Shown one piece after another: positions 46,296 through 54,120 of a stretch of 64,000 bases of DNA (the first letter of the stretch is position 1; every line of letters starts with the position of its first letter). The stretch is from TM7 phylum sp. oral taxon 348. Lineage in GTDB: Bacteria > Patescibacteriota > Saccharimonadia > Saccharimonadales > Saccharimonadaceae. The notes under the pieces were generated by a model that searched no databases, had not been told where the DNA came from, and saw nothing but the letters and a program-made list of their open reading frames with translations. Made by a program: the position numbers and the translations under genes. Where the stretch lies: the NCBI GenBank assembly GCA_007845485.1, contig SDRW01000001.1, forward strand, positions 186,001 to 250,000. Reading direction: 5' to 3'.

Positions 46296-47009
46296 ATGAT
46301 ACGAAGAGAGCCAAAAGCACTAACGGGAGTGCGACCTACAGGTGAATTAACAATAGGCAACTACCTAGGCGCTATACAACCGGTAGTGAATATGCAAGAG
46401 GAATTTGATGGACCTATTGGCGTCTTTGTGGCGGATATTCACGGACTAACAGATCAGGAGCCAAAGACAGTTTCCGCCACTCGACTAGTAGCTGCTCGTG
46501 CCCTTCTTGCTGCAGGTGTTGATACGAGCAGAACATCAATATACCTTCAGAGTCAGATAGAAAACCAAACTTTATATTTGGCAAATCTTTTTGATAGACA
46601 CACAACTCCCGCAGAACTAGAGAGAGTACCGACGCTCAAAGATAAACTTAAAAATGATCAAAGCGCGTCAAACGTTAATCTTTCGCTTTTTAGATATCCT
46701 GTCCTCATGGCTGCTGACATAGCCATACAAGACGCCACTCATGTTCCAGTGGGAGAGGATCAGCTTTCCCACCTCGAACTTACCCGTAGATTGGTGCGTA
46801 GATTCAACACCAAGTACGACGCAACTAGCGATGGCATTCTAGTAGAACCAAAGTCCCTAGCGCGTAAAGCTTTACGTATAGCAGCCTTAAATGCACGAGA
46901 TGGCAAGATGAGTAAGTCTCGACCTAAAAGTGCAATACTACTAAGAGACTCTGCAGACGAGGTGGCAAAAAAGTCAGAAAAGCCCAAACTGCCCTACCAG
47001 GTGAAATGA
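46296..47009 (+). CDS. trpS: Tryptophanyl-tRNA synthetase, N-terminal part (frame broken at 46967-46972)
   Basis: Class I aminoacyl-tRNA synthetase charging tRNA-Trp. PTGELTIGNYLGA (the HIGH motif, with Thr as in E. coli TrpRS), ADIHGLTD, VPVGEDQLSHLELTR and the KMSKS loop GKMSKSRPKS are all present. The frame then runs into nonsense and stops at residue 237, about 100 residues short. In the -1 frame the family sequence resumes exactly at 46973, immediately after the six-A run, so residue 226 joins to a 111-residue C-terminal part for a normal 337-residue enzyme. The sequence at the break is A AAA AAG in the zero frame. This may be recoding, a real one-base deletion, or a homopolymer sequencing error. 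Confidence 0.88.
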   Translation: MIRREPKALTGVRPTGELTIGNYLGAIQPVVNMQEEFDGPIGVFVADIHGLTDQEPKTVSATRLVAARALLAAGVDTSRTSIYLQSQIENQTLYLANLFDRHTTPAELERVPTLKDKLKNDQSASNVNLSLFRYPVLMAADIAIQDATHVPVGEDQLSHLELTRRLVRRFNTKYDATSDGILVEPKSLARKALRIAALNARDGKMSKSRPKSAILLRDSADEVAKKSEKPKLPYQVK

Positions 47010-47308
47010 ACGACACTCTTGATAGCCACTTCATGGTGGCAGAATTACTATCTACAGATTCAGAAGATAAGGATGAGGTCTTAAATCTAAAAAAAGCACA
47101 TCTTGACGGAGAAATGGTGATGGCCGACTTTAAGAATCTTCTTACTGACAGACTTAATGATTTTTTGACCGATTTTCGTGATCGCTACGAGAATATTGAT
47201 GAAAAAGACGTAAAGCTTGCTCTTGCCGAAGGTGGCGAACAAGCACGTGATAAAGCTAATGAAGTGACACATAGGGTTCGAAACTCTCTAGGGCTTGATG
47301 AACTATAA
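47006..47308 (+). CDS. trpS: Tryptophanyl-tRNA synthetase, C-terminal part
   Basis: The open frame begins at 46973 and reads V-R-K-A-Q-T-A-L-P-G-E before the first ATG at 47006. It carries the C-terminal helical domain of TrpRS (HFMVAELLST, then MVMADFKNLLTDRLNDFL). The internal ATG overlaps the TGA of the upstream part, so independent translation by re-initiation is possible, but the product would lack the catalytic core. It should be read as the end of the 46296 gene. Its last six bases overlap the end of the convergent hydrolase-kinase fusion gene. Confidence 0.85.
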   Translation: MNDTLDSHFMVAELLSTDSEDKDEVLNLKKAHLDGEMVMADFKNLLTDRLNDFLTDFRDRYENIDEKDVKLALAEGGEQARDKANEVTHRVRNSLGLDEL

Positions 47309-48952
47309 TGCTAAAAATCGTGCAATCTTATCAATAGTGTCCTTATTTGGCTCACCGTAATCATATAAACTAGTAATAGCCCCTGGCACCGATACCTTAT
47401 TATACTTTAAATGGCTTCTCACTATACTACGTAAAGTTTTAAGTAACCTTGCATTAACTGTTGTCGCCGATACATCACAATGACTTTCTAAGGTTGCTGA
47501 CCTAACTGCATTAGACAGATGCTCATGAAGCAAATCTGACCTTAATTTTGCGTCTCTAGCGAGTAGTATATCAATAAATACTTCAACTTCAATAGGTATA
47601 AACGGCGATAAAGCGCATACTATATCGTCACGCTTTAATCTACCGCCAACGCCGTCACCGCTTACATATGACTCTGCTGATATCGCATTCATATAGGGCA
47701 TGGTTTTCAAATTACCCACACCGCTCGACTTAGAGCCCAACATATTTAAAAATACTTTTTCATATTCGCCCGTAAGCAGATTTTCGCCAGGCTCTTTAAA
47801 AGCACCAGACTGTTCGAGAATAGGCAAAACTTTTGAAATAAGACTCCAGCCAATGAGATAATTAGTTTTTAACAATACATCAAACATCACTGGAGTATCA
47901 CTGAATTCCGCGTCCTCCCAGTCGATGAGAAATATATTACTATCCGTTACTATAGTATTTCGCGGCAGAAAGCCTGAATAGATTACACCTTTATTTGCAA
48001 ACTCCTCCACTATAAGCTTAACTTCATTCGCCGATAAAGTAATATTGCTACGCTGTAGATAAAAGCATCCATTATAGTCAGCACTCTTGTATTCAGACAC
48101 CAGATAGCAGGTTTCGTTATCAATCATCACTAAAGAACTTGGCACAACCACCGCTATTGTGCGATTCCCAATAGATGTCCCATCTAAGCGCTTAAAAGCT
48201 TCTTCTGCATTATCTTTTTCGCGTACAGCTTTAGAATATGATGTTCTTTTGGCTATATACTTTACCTCACCGTAAGTAAACGCTCGTATATAACCAAAAG
48301 GGTCGTACATCCAGGCACTATAAGGCCTATACCCACCTCGTGACCTATGCACCCTTAAAACCGCTTCATTCAAAGAAGAGCCTTGAGCCTCTGGAAAAAC
48401 TCTCTCTTCTTCTGGCTGATTTGTCATGATAAATGTTTGTGCATATCTTGACATTTTCTTAAAATTATCGTATGCATGGCTATCTGATCTTACACGTGTC
48501 AGCAGGATATTATTTGGTATTATTTGCCGAACAGCACTTGCATAGCCTTGCGGATCTCTCGTACCTTGAATAATGAGGATTCTATGTTCTTTTGATATAT
48601 CTGCAATAAGTGAGCTTATATCTACTTTTCTATATCTAGCATATTCTAGAGGTAAACCAAATCCCACAATTGACACGGGAAACAATACACCATTTCCAAC
48701 TCCGATAAGAGATAGTAGCAGTCCAGCTGATTTCGCTACAATAGAATATTCTTTGATATTATTTCGTTTAATGAACCTTTCAAGTCTAGCAAGTTCTATA
48801 TCAAAATCTATATCGTGATCAGCGCCCTTCCAATGTAAATACTCGTGAGTAGCTACGTTAAAGTCTGGATTTAAATGCGCGCACATGTCATCAACCCAAA
48901 TCTTATTACTTGCACTATTTCCACCAAGTATAATTACAGTATGTGAAGTCAT
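47303..48952 (-). CDS. Fusion of an alpha/beta-hydrolase-like domain and an aminoglycoside-phosphotransferase-like domain
   Basis: A 549-residue protein with two enzyme-like domains. Residues about 5-175 look like a compact alpha/beta hydrolase: VIILGGNSAS, nucleophile Ser75 in VAKSAGLLLS, acid Asp133 in IQGTRDPQG, and His159 in SDSHAYDN. Residues about 205-400 look like an APH/choline-kinase fold: Lys235 in VKYIAKRTS, hinge YLVSEYK, loop SGFLPRNTIV with Asn332, and metal-binding Asp344 in FLIDWEDAEF. The catalytic Asp of the HGDxxxxN loop is Phe328, so this half may be an inactive or altered kinase. Residues 400-549 are helical and unassigned. The ATG overlaps the tkt stop (ATGA), so it is the last gene of the pepE-tkt operon. 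Function unknown. Confidence 0.75.
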   Translation of the reverse strand: MTSHTVIILGGNSASNKIWVDDMCAHLNPDFNVATHEYLHWKGADHDIDFDIELARLERFIKRNNIKEYSIVAKSAGLLLSLIGVGNGVLFPVSIVGFGLPLEYARYRKVDISSLIADISKEHRILIIQGTRDPQGYASAVRQIIPNNILLTRVRSDSHAYDNFKKMSRYAQTFIMTNQPEEERVFPEAQGSSLNEAVLRVHRSRGGYRPYSAWMYDPFGYIRAFTYGEVKYIAKRTSYSKAVREKDNAEEAFKRLDGTSIGNRTIAVVVPSSLVMIDNETCYLVSEYKSADYNGCFYLQRSNITLSANEVKLIVEEFANKGVIYSGFLPRNTIVTDSNIFLIDWEDAEFSDTPVMFDVLLKTNYLIGWSLISKVLPILEQSGAFKEPGENLLTGEYEKVFLNMLGSKSSGVGNLKTMPYMNAISAESYVSGDGVGGRLKRDDIVCALSPFIPIEVEVFIDILLARDAKLRSDLLHEHLSNAVRSATLESHCDVSATTVNARLLKTLRSIVRSHLKYNKVSVPGAITSLYDYGEPNKDTIDKIARFLAL

Positions 48953-50211
48953 TTGTTAAACCTACGCAAACCCTCAAGTGCTACATTGGTGATTCCCTCT
49001 TCATCGAACCCAAAATGACGTATTAGGTCACTAACCGACCCTGACGTCCCTTCAGTAAAGCCATGGCCTATGATACCACGAGGTTTAGATATATCAGGAT
49101 TTTCCAAAATGGCCGAGCTGACCGAATTCTTTAATATAGAGGGGTCGCCGTTATACACCGTTAAAATTGGGGCATCTGTATCAAGTATTTCTGGCAACCT
49201 TTGGGATAATGATTTCTGGTCAACTACATTGATGACAGACGTTGGTATACCGTGCTCAGTCTCTAATGTTTTGGCCGCATCAACGGCATTTTGGAGCATG
49301 AAACCACTGCCTATAATAGTTAATTCTGGTGTTTTGTCGGTTTTATGTACATAGTATGCATCAGTAGCGCCCTTATCTGATTCATCACGATCAAGCTTTA
49401 CCGTACCGCGATGCAACCTGACATAGCTAACACCCTCATTCTCGTATAGAGCTTTAGAAAACACATTGTATAGATCATTGATATCCGACGGCTCATATAC
49501 ACTCATGTCTGGCACATGAAGTAGAGCACCCTGTTGGCCAATAGATTGATGAGTCTTGCCATTTTGCCCCTGGAAAATACCAGCATTTTCTCCAGCTATA
49601 AGAATATTGCTACCGGCTTGAGCAGCTGCATTCATTTGGTCTAATGCTCGATAAACAAATGCATCACCATAACAAACATATATTCTTGCCGTCGGGTCTT
49701 CAACCGAAATACCATGCGACATAGCAATTGCGTGCTGTTCGCGAATACCAGTATCGATAAAGTTAGCAAAACTCTCAAGACCAGTTTCCTTAACTATGTC
49801 TGAGCGCAGAAGATCTAGAGTAACAAAGTAGAACGGGGCTGATGGCTCAAGCTTCTCTATATTCTGTCTTAACTCATCAAAGAAAAGTGATTGAGCCATC
49901 TCAAGATTAACACCCGATTCTCCATCATATCTCAAATTAAACACCTCTTCATCTATTACACTGCTACTGTCAGAAGGGCTAGTAGCATAAGGTCTAGTCA
50001 TGTGCTCCATTGCATAAGACTTAATATCTTCCAATGACACACCTGCATCGCCAAGTCTATTCGCTATCTTTCCTATAGCCCTTCCGACAACCGCTCTGTC
50101 CGGGACGGCACTCAACGTATGATATCCACTGAAATGCTCTTCACTTCCTTCAACACCATACCCCTTGATTGTATGAGCAATAACTACAGTGGGTTTGCGC
50201 AAATCCTGCAA
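48949..50211 (-). CDS. tkt: Transketolase, C-terminal part (after in-frame TAG)
   Basis: Continues the same reading frame as the gene part at 50233-50934; the only interruption is TAG at 50233-50235. The uninterrupted frame resumes at 50232 with I-I-D-V-Y-D-E-L; the coordinates given use a TTG at 50211, a poor start without a site. It contains the end of the TPP domain (VVIAHTIKGYGVEG), the pyrimidine domain with catalytic Glu in DTGIREQHAIAMSHG, GENAGIFQGQNGKTHQSIGQ and the C-terminal transketolase domain. Read-through would give a 660-residue protein, the family's normal size. Confidence 0.85.
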   Translation of the reverse strand: MQDLRKPTVVIAHTIKGYGVEGSEEHFSGYHTLSAVPDRAVVGRAIGKIANRLGDAGVSLEDIKSYAMEHMTRPYATSPSDSSSVIDEEVFNLRYDGESGVNLEMAQSLFFDELRQNIEKLEPSAPFYFVTLDLLRSDIVKETGLESFANFIDTGIREQHAIAMSHGISVEDPTARIYVCYGDAFVYRALDQMNAAAQAGSNILIAGENAGIFQGQNGKTHQSIGQQGALLHVPDMSVYEPSDINDLYNVFSKALYENEGVSYVRLHRGTVKLDRDESDKGATDAYYVHKTDKTPELTIIGSGFMLQNAVDAAKTLETEHGIPTSVINVVDQKSLSQRLPEILDTDAPILTVYNGDPSILKNSVSSAILENPDISKPRGIIGHGFTEGTSGSVSDLIRHFGFDEEGITNVALEGLRRFNK

Positions 50212-50232
50212 TTCGTCATATACGTCAATTAT

Positions 50233-50934
50233 CTATTCTATATCGTGACCGTCTTTTATCTCTTTTACACCCCACCCGTATCCAGACCAAATTTCCTTCA
50301 AATTTGAAGCTGAATCAGAATGATTGGTTGGTCTAGACAGCTGCTTACCATTTTTGTCTATGATACATATTAGATTATCTAGATTGAGCGCAGCCGCATG
50401 CCTTGCGGCTTCACTTACATTACCCTCCTGCTCCTCTCCATCGCCCAAAAATACTATCGTCCTGTTATCTCGGTTGTGTTCTTTTGATGCAATTGCAGCA
50501 CCAACTCCATAAGAAAGTAGCATGCCAAGCGATCCACTTGGTGTAATATCTACACCAGGTGTCTCGTGCATATCCTCGTGACCTTGCAAACGAGACCCTA
50601 GCTGTCGATACATCCCTAGTTCATCTCTATCAATATACCCTAGTAGCGAAAATATAGGATATCGTATCGGCCCCTCGTGTCCACGAATTAATATTCTATC
50701 ACGGTTTGGGTTGTCCGGATCATCCGGATCAAAGTTAAAACGACCGCCAAAATACATCGCAGTCAGTAACTCAACAGACGAAAGACTACCACCTATGTGA
50801 CCGTTATTAGCAGCAGTAATGACCTCCAAAGCATCTTTTCTTAAGAAGTCGGCTACTAATTGAAGCTTGTCGATATGAGTCCTTTTTGTCTCAGTATCTG
50901 GACTGGCTACAAACTGTTCTCTATTTTTATACAT
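50233..50934 (-). CDS. tkt: Transketolase, N-terminal part (ends at in-frame TAG)
   Basis: Thiamine-diphosphate enzyme of the non-oxidative pentose phosphate pathway. It shows NNGHIGGSLSSVELL, GSRLQGHEDMHETPGV and the TPP motif LGDGEEQEGN...N about 30 residues apart. The frame stops at DGHDIE-TAG, whereas family members continue (often with Gln) into II..., which is just what follows the TAG. A single C-to-T change (CAG to TAG) would explain it. TAG is a genuine stop elsewhere in the window (rny, pilB, pilC), so genome-wide recoding is unlikely. GGGAGGA lies five bases before the ATG; the start follows pepE by 16 bases. Confidence 0.88.
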   Translation of the reverse strand: MYKNREQFVASPDTETKRTHIDKLQLVADFLRKDALEVITAANNGHIGGSLSSVELLTAMYFGGRFNFDPDDPDNPNRDRILIRGHEGPIRYPIFSLLGYIDRDELGMYRQLGSRLQGHEDMHETPGVDITPSGSLGMLLSYGVGAAIASKEHNRDNRTIVFLGDGEEQEGNVSEAARHAAALNLDNLICIIDKNGKQLSRPTNHSDSASNLKEIWSGYGWGVKEIKDGHDIE

Positions 50935-50950
50935 AATTATCCTCCCCTAT

Positions 50951-51598
50951 TCATGCAACATATCCACTTTCAACATCGCCATTAATAATATACACTTCAC
51001 CGTCTCTTAGTTTTAAAATATCTTTGCGTTCTTTAGTTATATAATCTACGTAGTCAGGGACATTTTTAGCCCAAGGTTGCTTGCTTTCATAATGACACGC
51101 TATATAGTGATCAATGAGCCCTAATGCTTTCATGGGCGGCGCCTGTTCTTGGTAGCCAAAAGGAATCTCATGAGGATCGTCTATTAATTCTGATCCCAAT
51201 AAATCAGGTGCTGCAACTATAGTAGCAGCACTATACCCTCCAAAGACCAGGCTATCGTTTCGTATCATCTCAGATGCAACTTTACTAAATCCTGATTGTT
51301 CCATGGCTCGAACCAGTGTATATACGTTACCACCTCTAACCCACACCATACCAAATTGCTTCAACCTATCCTTCAAAGTCTTCGAATCACCAAAATATTC
51401 TCGTAAATCTAGTTCTTCTGTCTCTAAGCCAAGCTTATTTAATCTAGCCTCTTCTTTTTGTAGTCTATCAGCTCTATGACGACCATCAGACATATCAATT
51501 GCATTGGCTATTACACCCACCCTCTTTTTGTCTCCAATCATTTCAAGCAGTACATGTGAAGCAGACCCCATGTGCTGAGAAGATAGATAAAGTTTCAT
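50951..51598 (-). CDS. Peptidase E-like protein (family S51)
   Basis: A 215-residue class I glutamine-amidotransferase-fold serine peptidase resembling dipeptidase E / cyanophycinase. Nucleophile Ser123 lies in VFGGYSAATIVAA (family GWSAG) and the oxyanion region in VWVRGGNVYTLVRAM. S51 enzymes cleave after Asp or process storage peptides. It is the first gene of a three-gene minus-strand operon with tkt and the hydrolase-kinase fusion. A GGGG lies eight bases before ATG. The specific substrate cannot be read from the sequence. Confidence 0.85.
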   Translation of the reverse strand: MKLYLSSQHMGSASHVLLEMIGDKKRVGVIANAIDMSDGRHRADRLQKEEARLNKLGLETEELDLREYFGDSKTLKDRLKQFGMVWVRGGNVYTLVRAMEQSGFSKVASEMIRNDSLVFGGYSAATIVAAPDLLGSELIDDPHEIPFGYQEQAPPMKALGLIDHYIACHYESKQPWAKNVPDYVDYITKERKDILKLRDGEVYIINGDVESGYVA

Positions 51599-51700
51599 TG
51601 CGAATACCCCATAAGAGTCATTTTACCATACAGTAATTTAAAACCCGAAATAGTTTAAGCCGACTTTTATCATCAAATTTTCTAAAGTTAAGATATCTTA

Positions 51701-52174
51701 TTAAATTAAGTAGCCCAACACAGCCTCCCAGTCAGGAAAATCTCGGCTACCAAACAATACGTGCTCGCCCTCGAAATCGCCCGCGCCGTTTGCCGTGCGA
51801 TCGTCAATTAAAATGTCGCCACGACTCAGGTGCTTAACCGACGAAAACACAACTTTTCGAAAAAATATATTCTCCAAACCATCGCCGCCAAAATATTTTT
51901 TCACCCACGCCAACTTGTCGACCAGCGCCGTCGGATTTTCCCACGGCGACGACGACAAAATGTAAAGGTCGTATTTTTGCCGCAGCTTCTCAACCGCCTC
52001 GATCGCGCCCGGCATCGGCTCCATCAGCGCGAAAATCCCCGGAATATCATCCGGCCGCCCGTCATATTCGCGCAAAATTTCCGGCTCAACCCTATCAAAC
52101 GCCGACACAAAATCCACCAGCGTTACGTCCATGTCGATGTAGAGAATCGGCTTCTTCTCGTTATTTTTCAACAT
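51701..52174 (-). CDS. HAD-family 5'-nucleotidase-like protein, copy 2 (GC-rich)
   Basis: A 157-residue paralogue of 44255-44722. Motif I is DMDVTLVDF (Asp14, Asp16), and YDLYILSSSPWENPTAL and ILIDDRTANGAGDF are the same as in copy 1. The two proteins are about 70% identical by eye, yet the DNA differs mainly at third positions toward G or C: line 52021-52080 has 32 G+C in 60, the matching part of copy 1 (44521-44580) 26 in 60. Such a pattern suggests orthologues from lineages of different GC content rather than a recent duplication. Extended -10 TGTTATAAT lies ten bases before ATG. Confidence 0.85.
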   Translation of the reverse strand: MLKNNEKKPILYIDMDVTLVDFVSAFDRVEPEILREYDGRPDDIPGIFALMEPMPGAIEAVEKLRQKYDLYILSSSPWENPTALVDKLAWVKKYFGGDGLENIFFRKVVFSSVKHLSRGDILIDDRTANGAGDFEGEHVLFGSRDFPDWEAVLGYLI

Positions 52175-52237
52175 ACCGCCACTAATTATAACAGACCTCC
52201 AAACAGCACATAAGCAGGTCGCCCGAAAGCACTAAAA

Positions 52238-54037
52238 CTACAAACTCTCGTAATACTCTCTCAGCATTTGCGCCATCAAACGCTGCCGCTGCCGCAGAAA
52301 ATCTGCATAATCATCTGCGTCTGCCTCGATCAATATTTGCGGAATTGCGTTATCGTTAAAGTTATCTGCGAGCTCCTTTTCGCTCGCAATATCACTGTGA
52401 TGATTATTGTCTCCGCTCAAAATATTACTCAAATATTTATTCGGAGCAGCGTCGCTAACCGAAACATTGATGTCATTTTTCAAATGGACAAAGTTGGCGA
52501 TTCGGTTATATTTTGTCTTATCGTAGCCGTTTTTCACCAAATAATTTTTCGGGAAAATATGATGAATTTCGCCCGTTGCTAAATCACGCGCTAGGTTGCT
52601 TTTTGACAAAAAGCTTTGTTTGAGCAGCTTATTCTGTGCCGCCACGAACATATGCCAAAACGGATTATTGACCGTTGGCTTATCAAATTCATCAACCAAA
52701 GTTGAATTCCAAAAAGCATCCGAAAGTTCCTGCTCTTCGAGCGTGGCGATAAATTTCGTAATATCGCCCGGCTGATTGATGCGCTTAATATCTTGCTCGA
52801 ACCGCGTCTCAAAGCTGCCAGAATGGCGACCGGTCATCAACGAAATCGCCAGCAAACGCCGCACCGACGAATTAACCATAGCATGATTTTCGCCAACATC
52901 CAGCAGCCGCAAATACATCGCGTACGCATAATTTACAGCGTTACGCGCGATCAACATGCCAGGCTCATCATAGCCGCTCGCCCGCAAAACATTTTGCACG
53001 AAATGCTTGAATTTATTTTCGTTCGTAAATTGATACAGTCCTTTTTCTAATTTTTTGAACGATTCATCGGCAATTTCTTTTTCGTTTTGGCGGGTTTCAA
53101 AATTACGCCCAGAAAGCAGCGCCACGATATCACCCAATTTACCGCGCGCAAATTGCGTCAAGCCAATGACGCGGATGATGTCATTGTAAGTCGGGTCATA
53201 CAAATCGTCTGTCTCGTTTTTGAGCCACGAAATCTTCGCAAAATAATCCGTCGCGGCAAAATGCGTATCGTTCTCTGCAATAGTTTCAAACTGCTCCGGC
53301 GCAGCCGATAGGTGCGCAAAGTAATCGATGAATTTACGCAGCTTCATACCTATTTCATCGCCCGGCTCTTTTTCGTAAACAGCAATTCTACTCATCGCAA
53401 AATCCGCATTGCTCAAATTTACGCCGCTAGCATTGATGCGTACAAAAATTTCATTAACAACATTGATATCAAGCGCCGGACTTAATTGAATTTCGCCAAT
53501 TTGTTTATTTTTAATTTGAATGAGGCGATTCAGACGCGAATTAATTTCCTGGCGCGTCGTGTTTGGATTTTTGGCAACATATTCATCGACAAACGTTAGC
53601 GTATCATAGCCATTCACCATAACTTCGGCGATATCGCCAATCCATTCTTTGCCGCGCTCCGTCGAACTTGTGCGCGTACGAAATTCCTCTGTAATCGGAT
53701 TGAACGAAATAGCAATGCGGCGTTTTTTATAATTTTTATCAATCACATTCAAGCCACTTATCGCCGCTCGCAAAGCAGTGATTCGCTGTTGCCCATCGAT
53801 CAAAATCCGCTTGCCTTGCGAAGTAGAACCGTCCTTCAGCCTCACATCTGGATTCTGCCAGGTTATTATATAGCCAACCGGATAGCCCTGATACAGCGAA
53901 TCCATCAAATCGCGCACTTGACTGCTAGTCCAAACAAACGGGCGCTGAATTTCCGGAATAGCAATCGCCCCACTCTCCACCCAAGCCAAAATCGTGCTAA
54001 TTGGTGTTTGATTTAGAGAAAATTTCGTTTCTTCCAT
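52238..54037 (-). CDS. DUF262 / HNH-type nuclease (GmrSD-like defence protein)
   Basis: A 599-residue protein. The N-terminal DUF262 (ParB-like NTPase) domain shows IPEIQRPFVW (27-36) and ILIDGQQRITAL (78-89), the DGQQR motif. After a long helical middle comes a C-terminal HNH/DUF1524-like nuclease region with GEIHHIFPKNYL and NRIANFVHLKNDIN. This architecture is that of the GmrSD type IV restriction family and related phage-defence proteins that cleave modified DNA. It appears as a single gene without accessory partners. GC content is above the bulk, as in the flanking HAD copy 2 and lepA C-part. TATAAT lies seven bases before ATG. Confidence 0.85.
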   Translation of the reverse strand: MEETKFSLNQTPISTILAWVESGAIAIPEIQRPFVWTSSQVRDLMDSLYQGYPVGYIITWQNPDVRLKDGSTSQGKRILIDGQQRITALRAAISGLNVIDKNYKKRRIAISFNPITEEFRTRTSSTERGKEWIGDIAEVMVNGYDTLTFVDEYVAKNPNTTRQEINSRLNRLIQIKNKQIGEIQLSPALDINVVNEIFVRINASGVNLSNADFAMSRIAVYEKEPGDEIGMKLRKFIDYFAHLSAAPEQFETIAENDTHFAATDYFAKISWLKNETDDLYDPTYNDIIRVIGLTQFARGKLGDIVALLSGRNFETRQNEKEIADESFKKLEKGLYQFTNENKFKHFVQNVLRASGYDEPGMLIARNAVNYAYAMYLRLLDVGENHAMVNSSVRRLLAISLMTGRHSGSFETRFEQDIKRINQPGDITKFIATLEEQELSDAFWNSTLVDEFDKPTVNNPFWHMFVAAQNKLLKQSFLSKSNLARDLATGEIHHIFPKNYLVKNGYDKTKYNRIANFVHLKNDINVSVSDAAPNKYLSNILSGDNNHHSDIASEKELADNFNDNAIPQILIEADADDYADFLRQRQRLMAQMLREYYESL

Positions 54038-54120
54038 GTGGTTTATTATACTATGCGCAGTAATTTATGTCTCAGAAATTAAGGCACGTTTGATTTTTAT
54101 GGTGTGCATTTGGTACGGCT

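Noticed and set aside
50233-50235. TAG read as a sense codon throughout the genome
   Set aside because: rny, pilB, pilC, murJ-region and Nudix genes end normally; several of these use TAG as the true stop.
51830-52213. 127-codon plus-strand frame across HAD copy 2
   Set aside because: Arg/His-rich composition is typical of an antisense frame of a GC-rich gene; HAD motifs are on the other strand.
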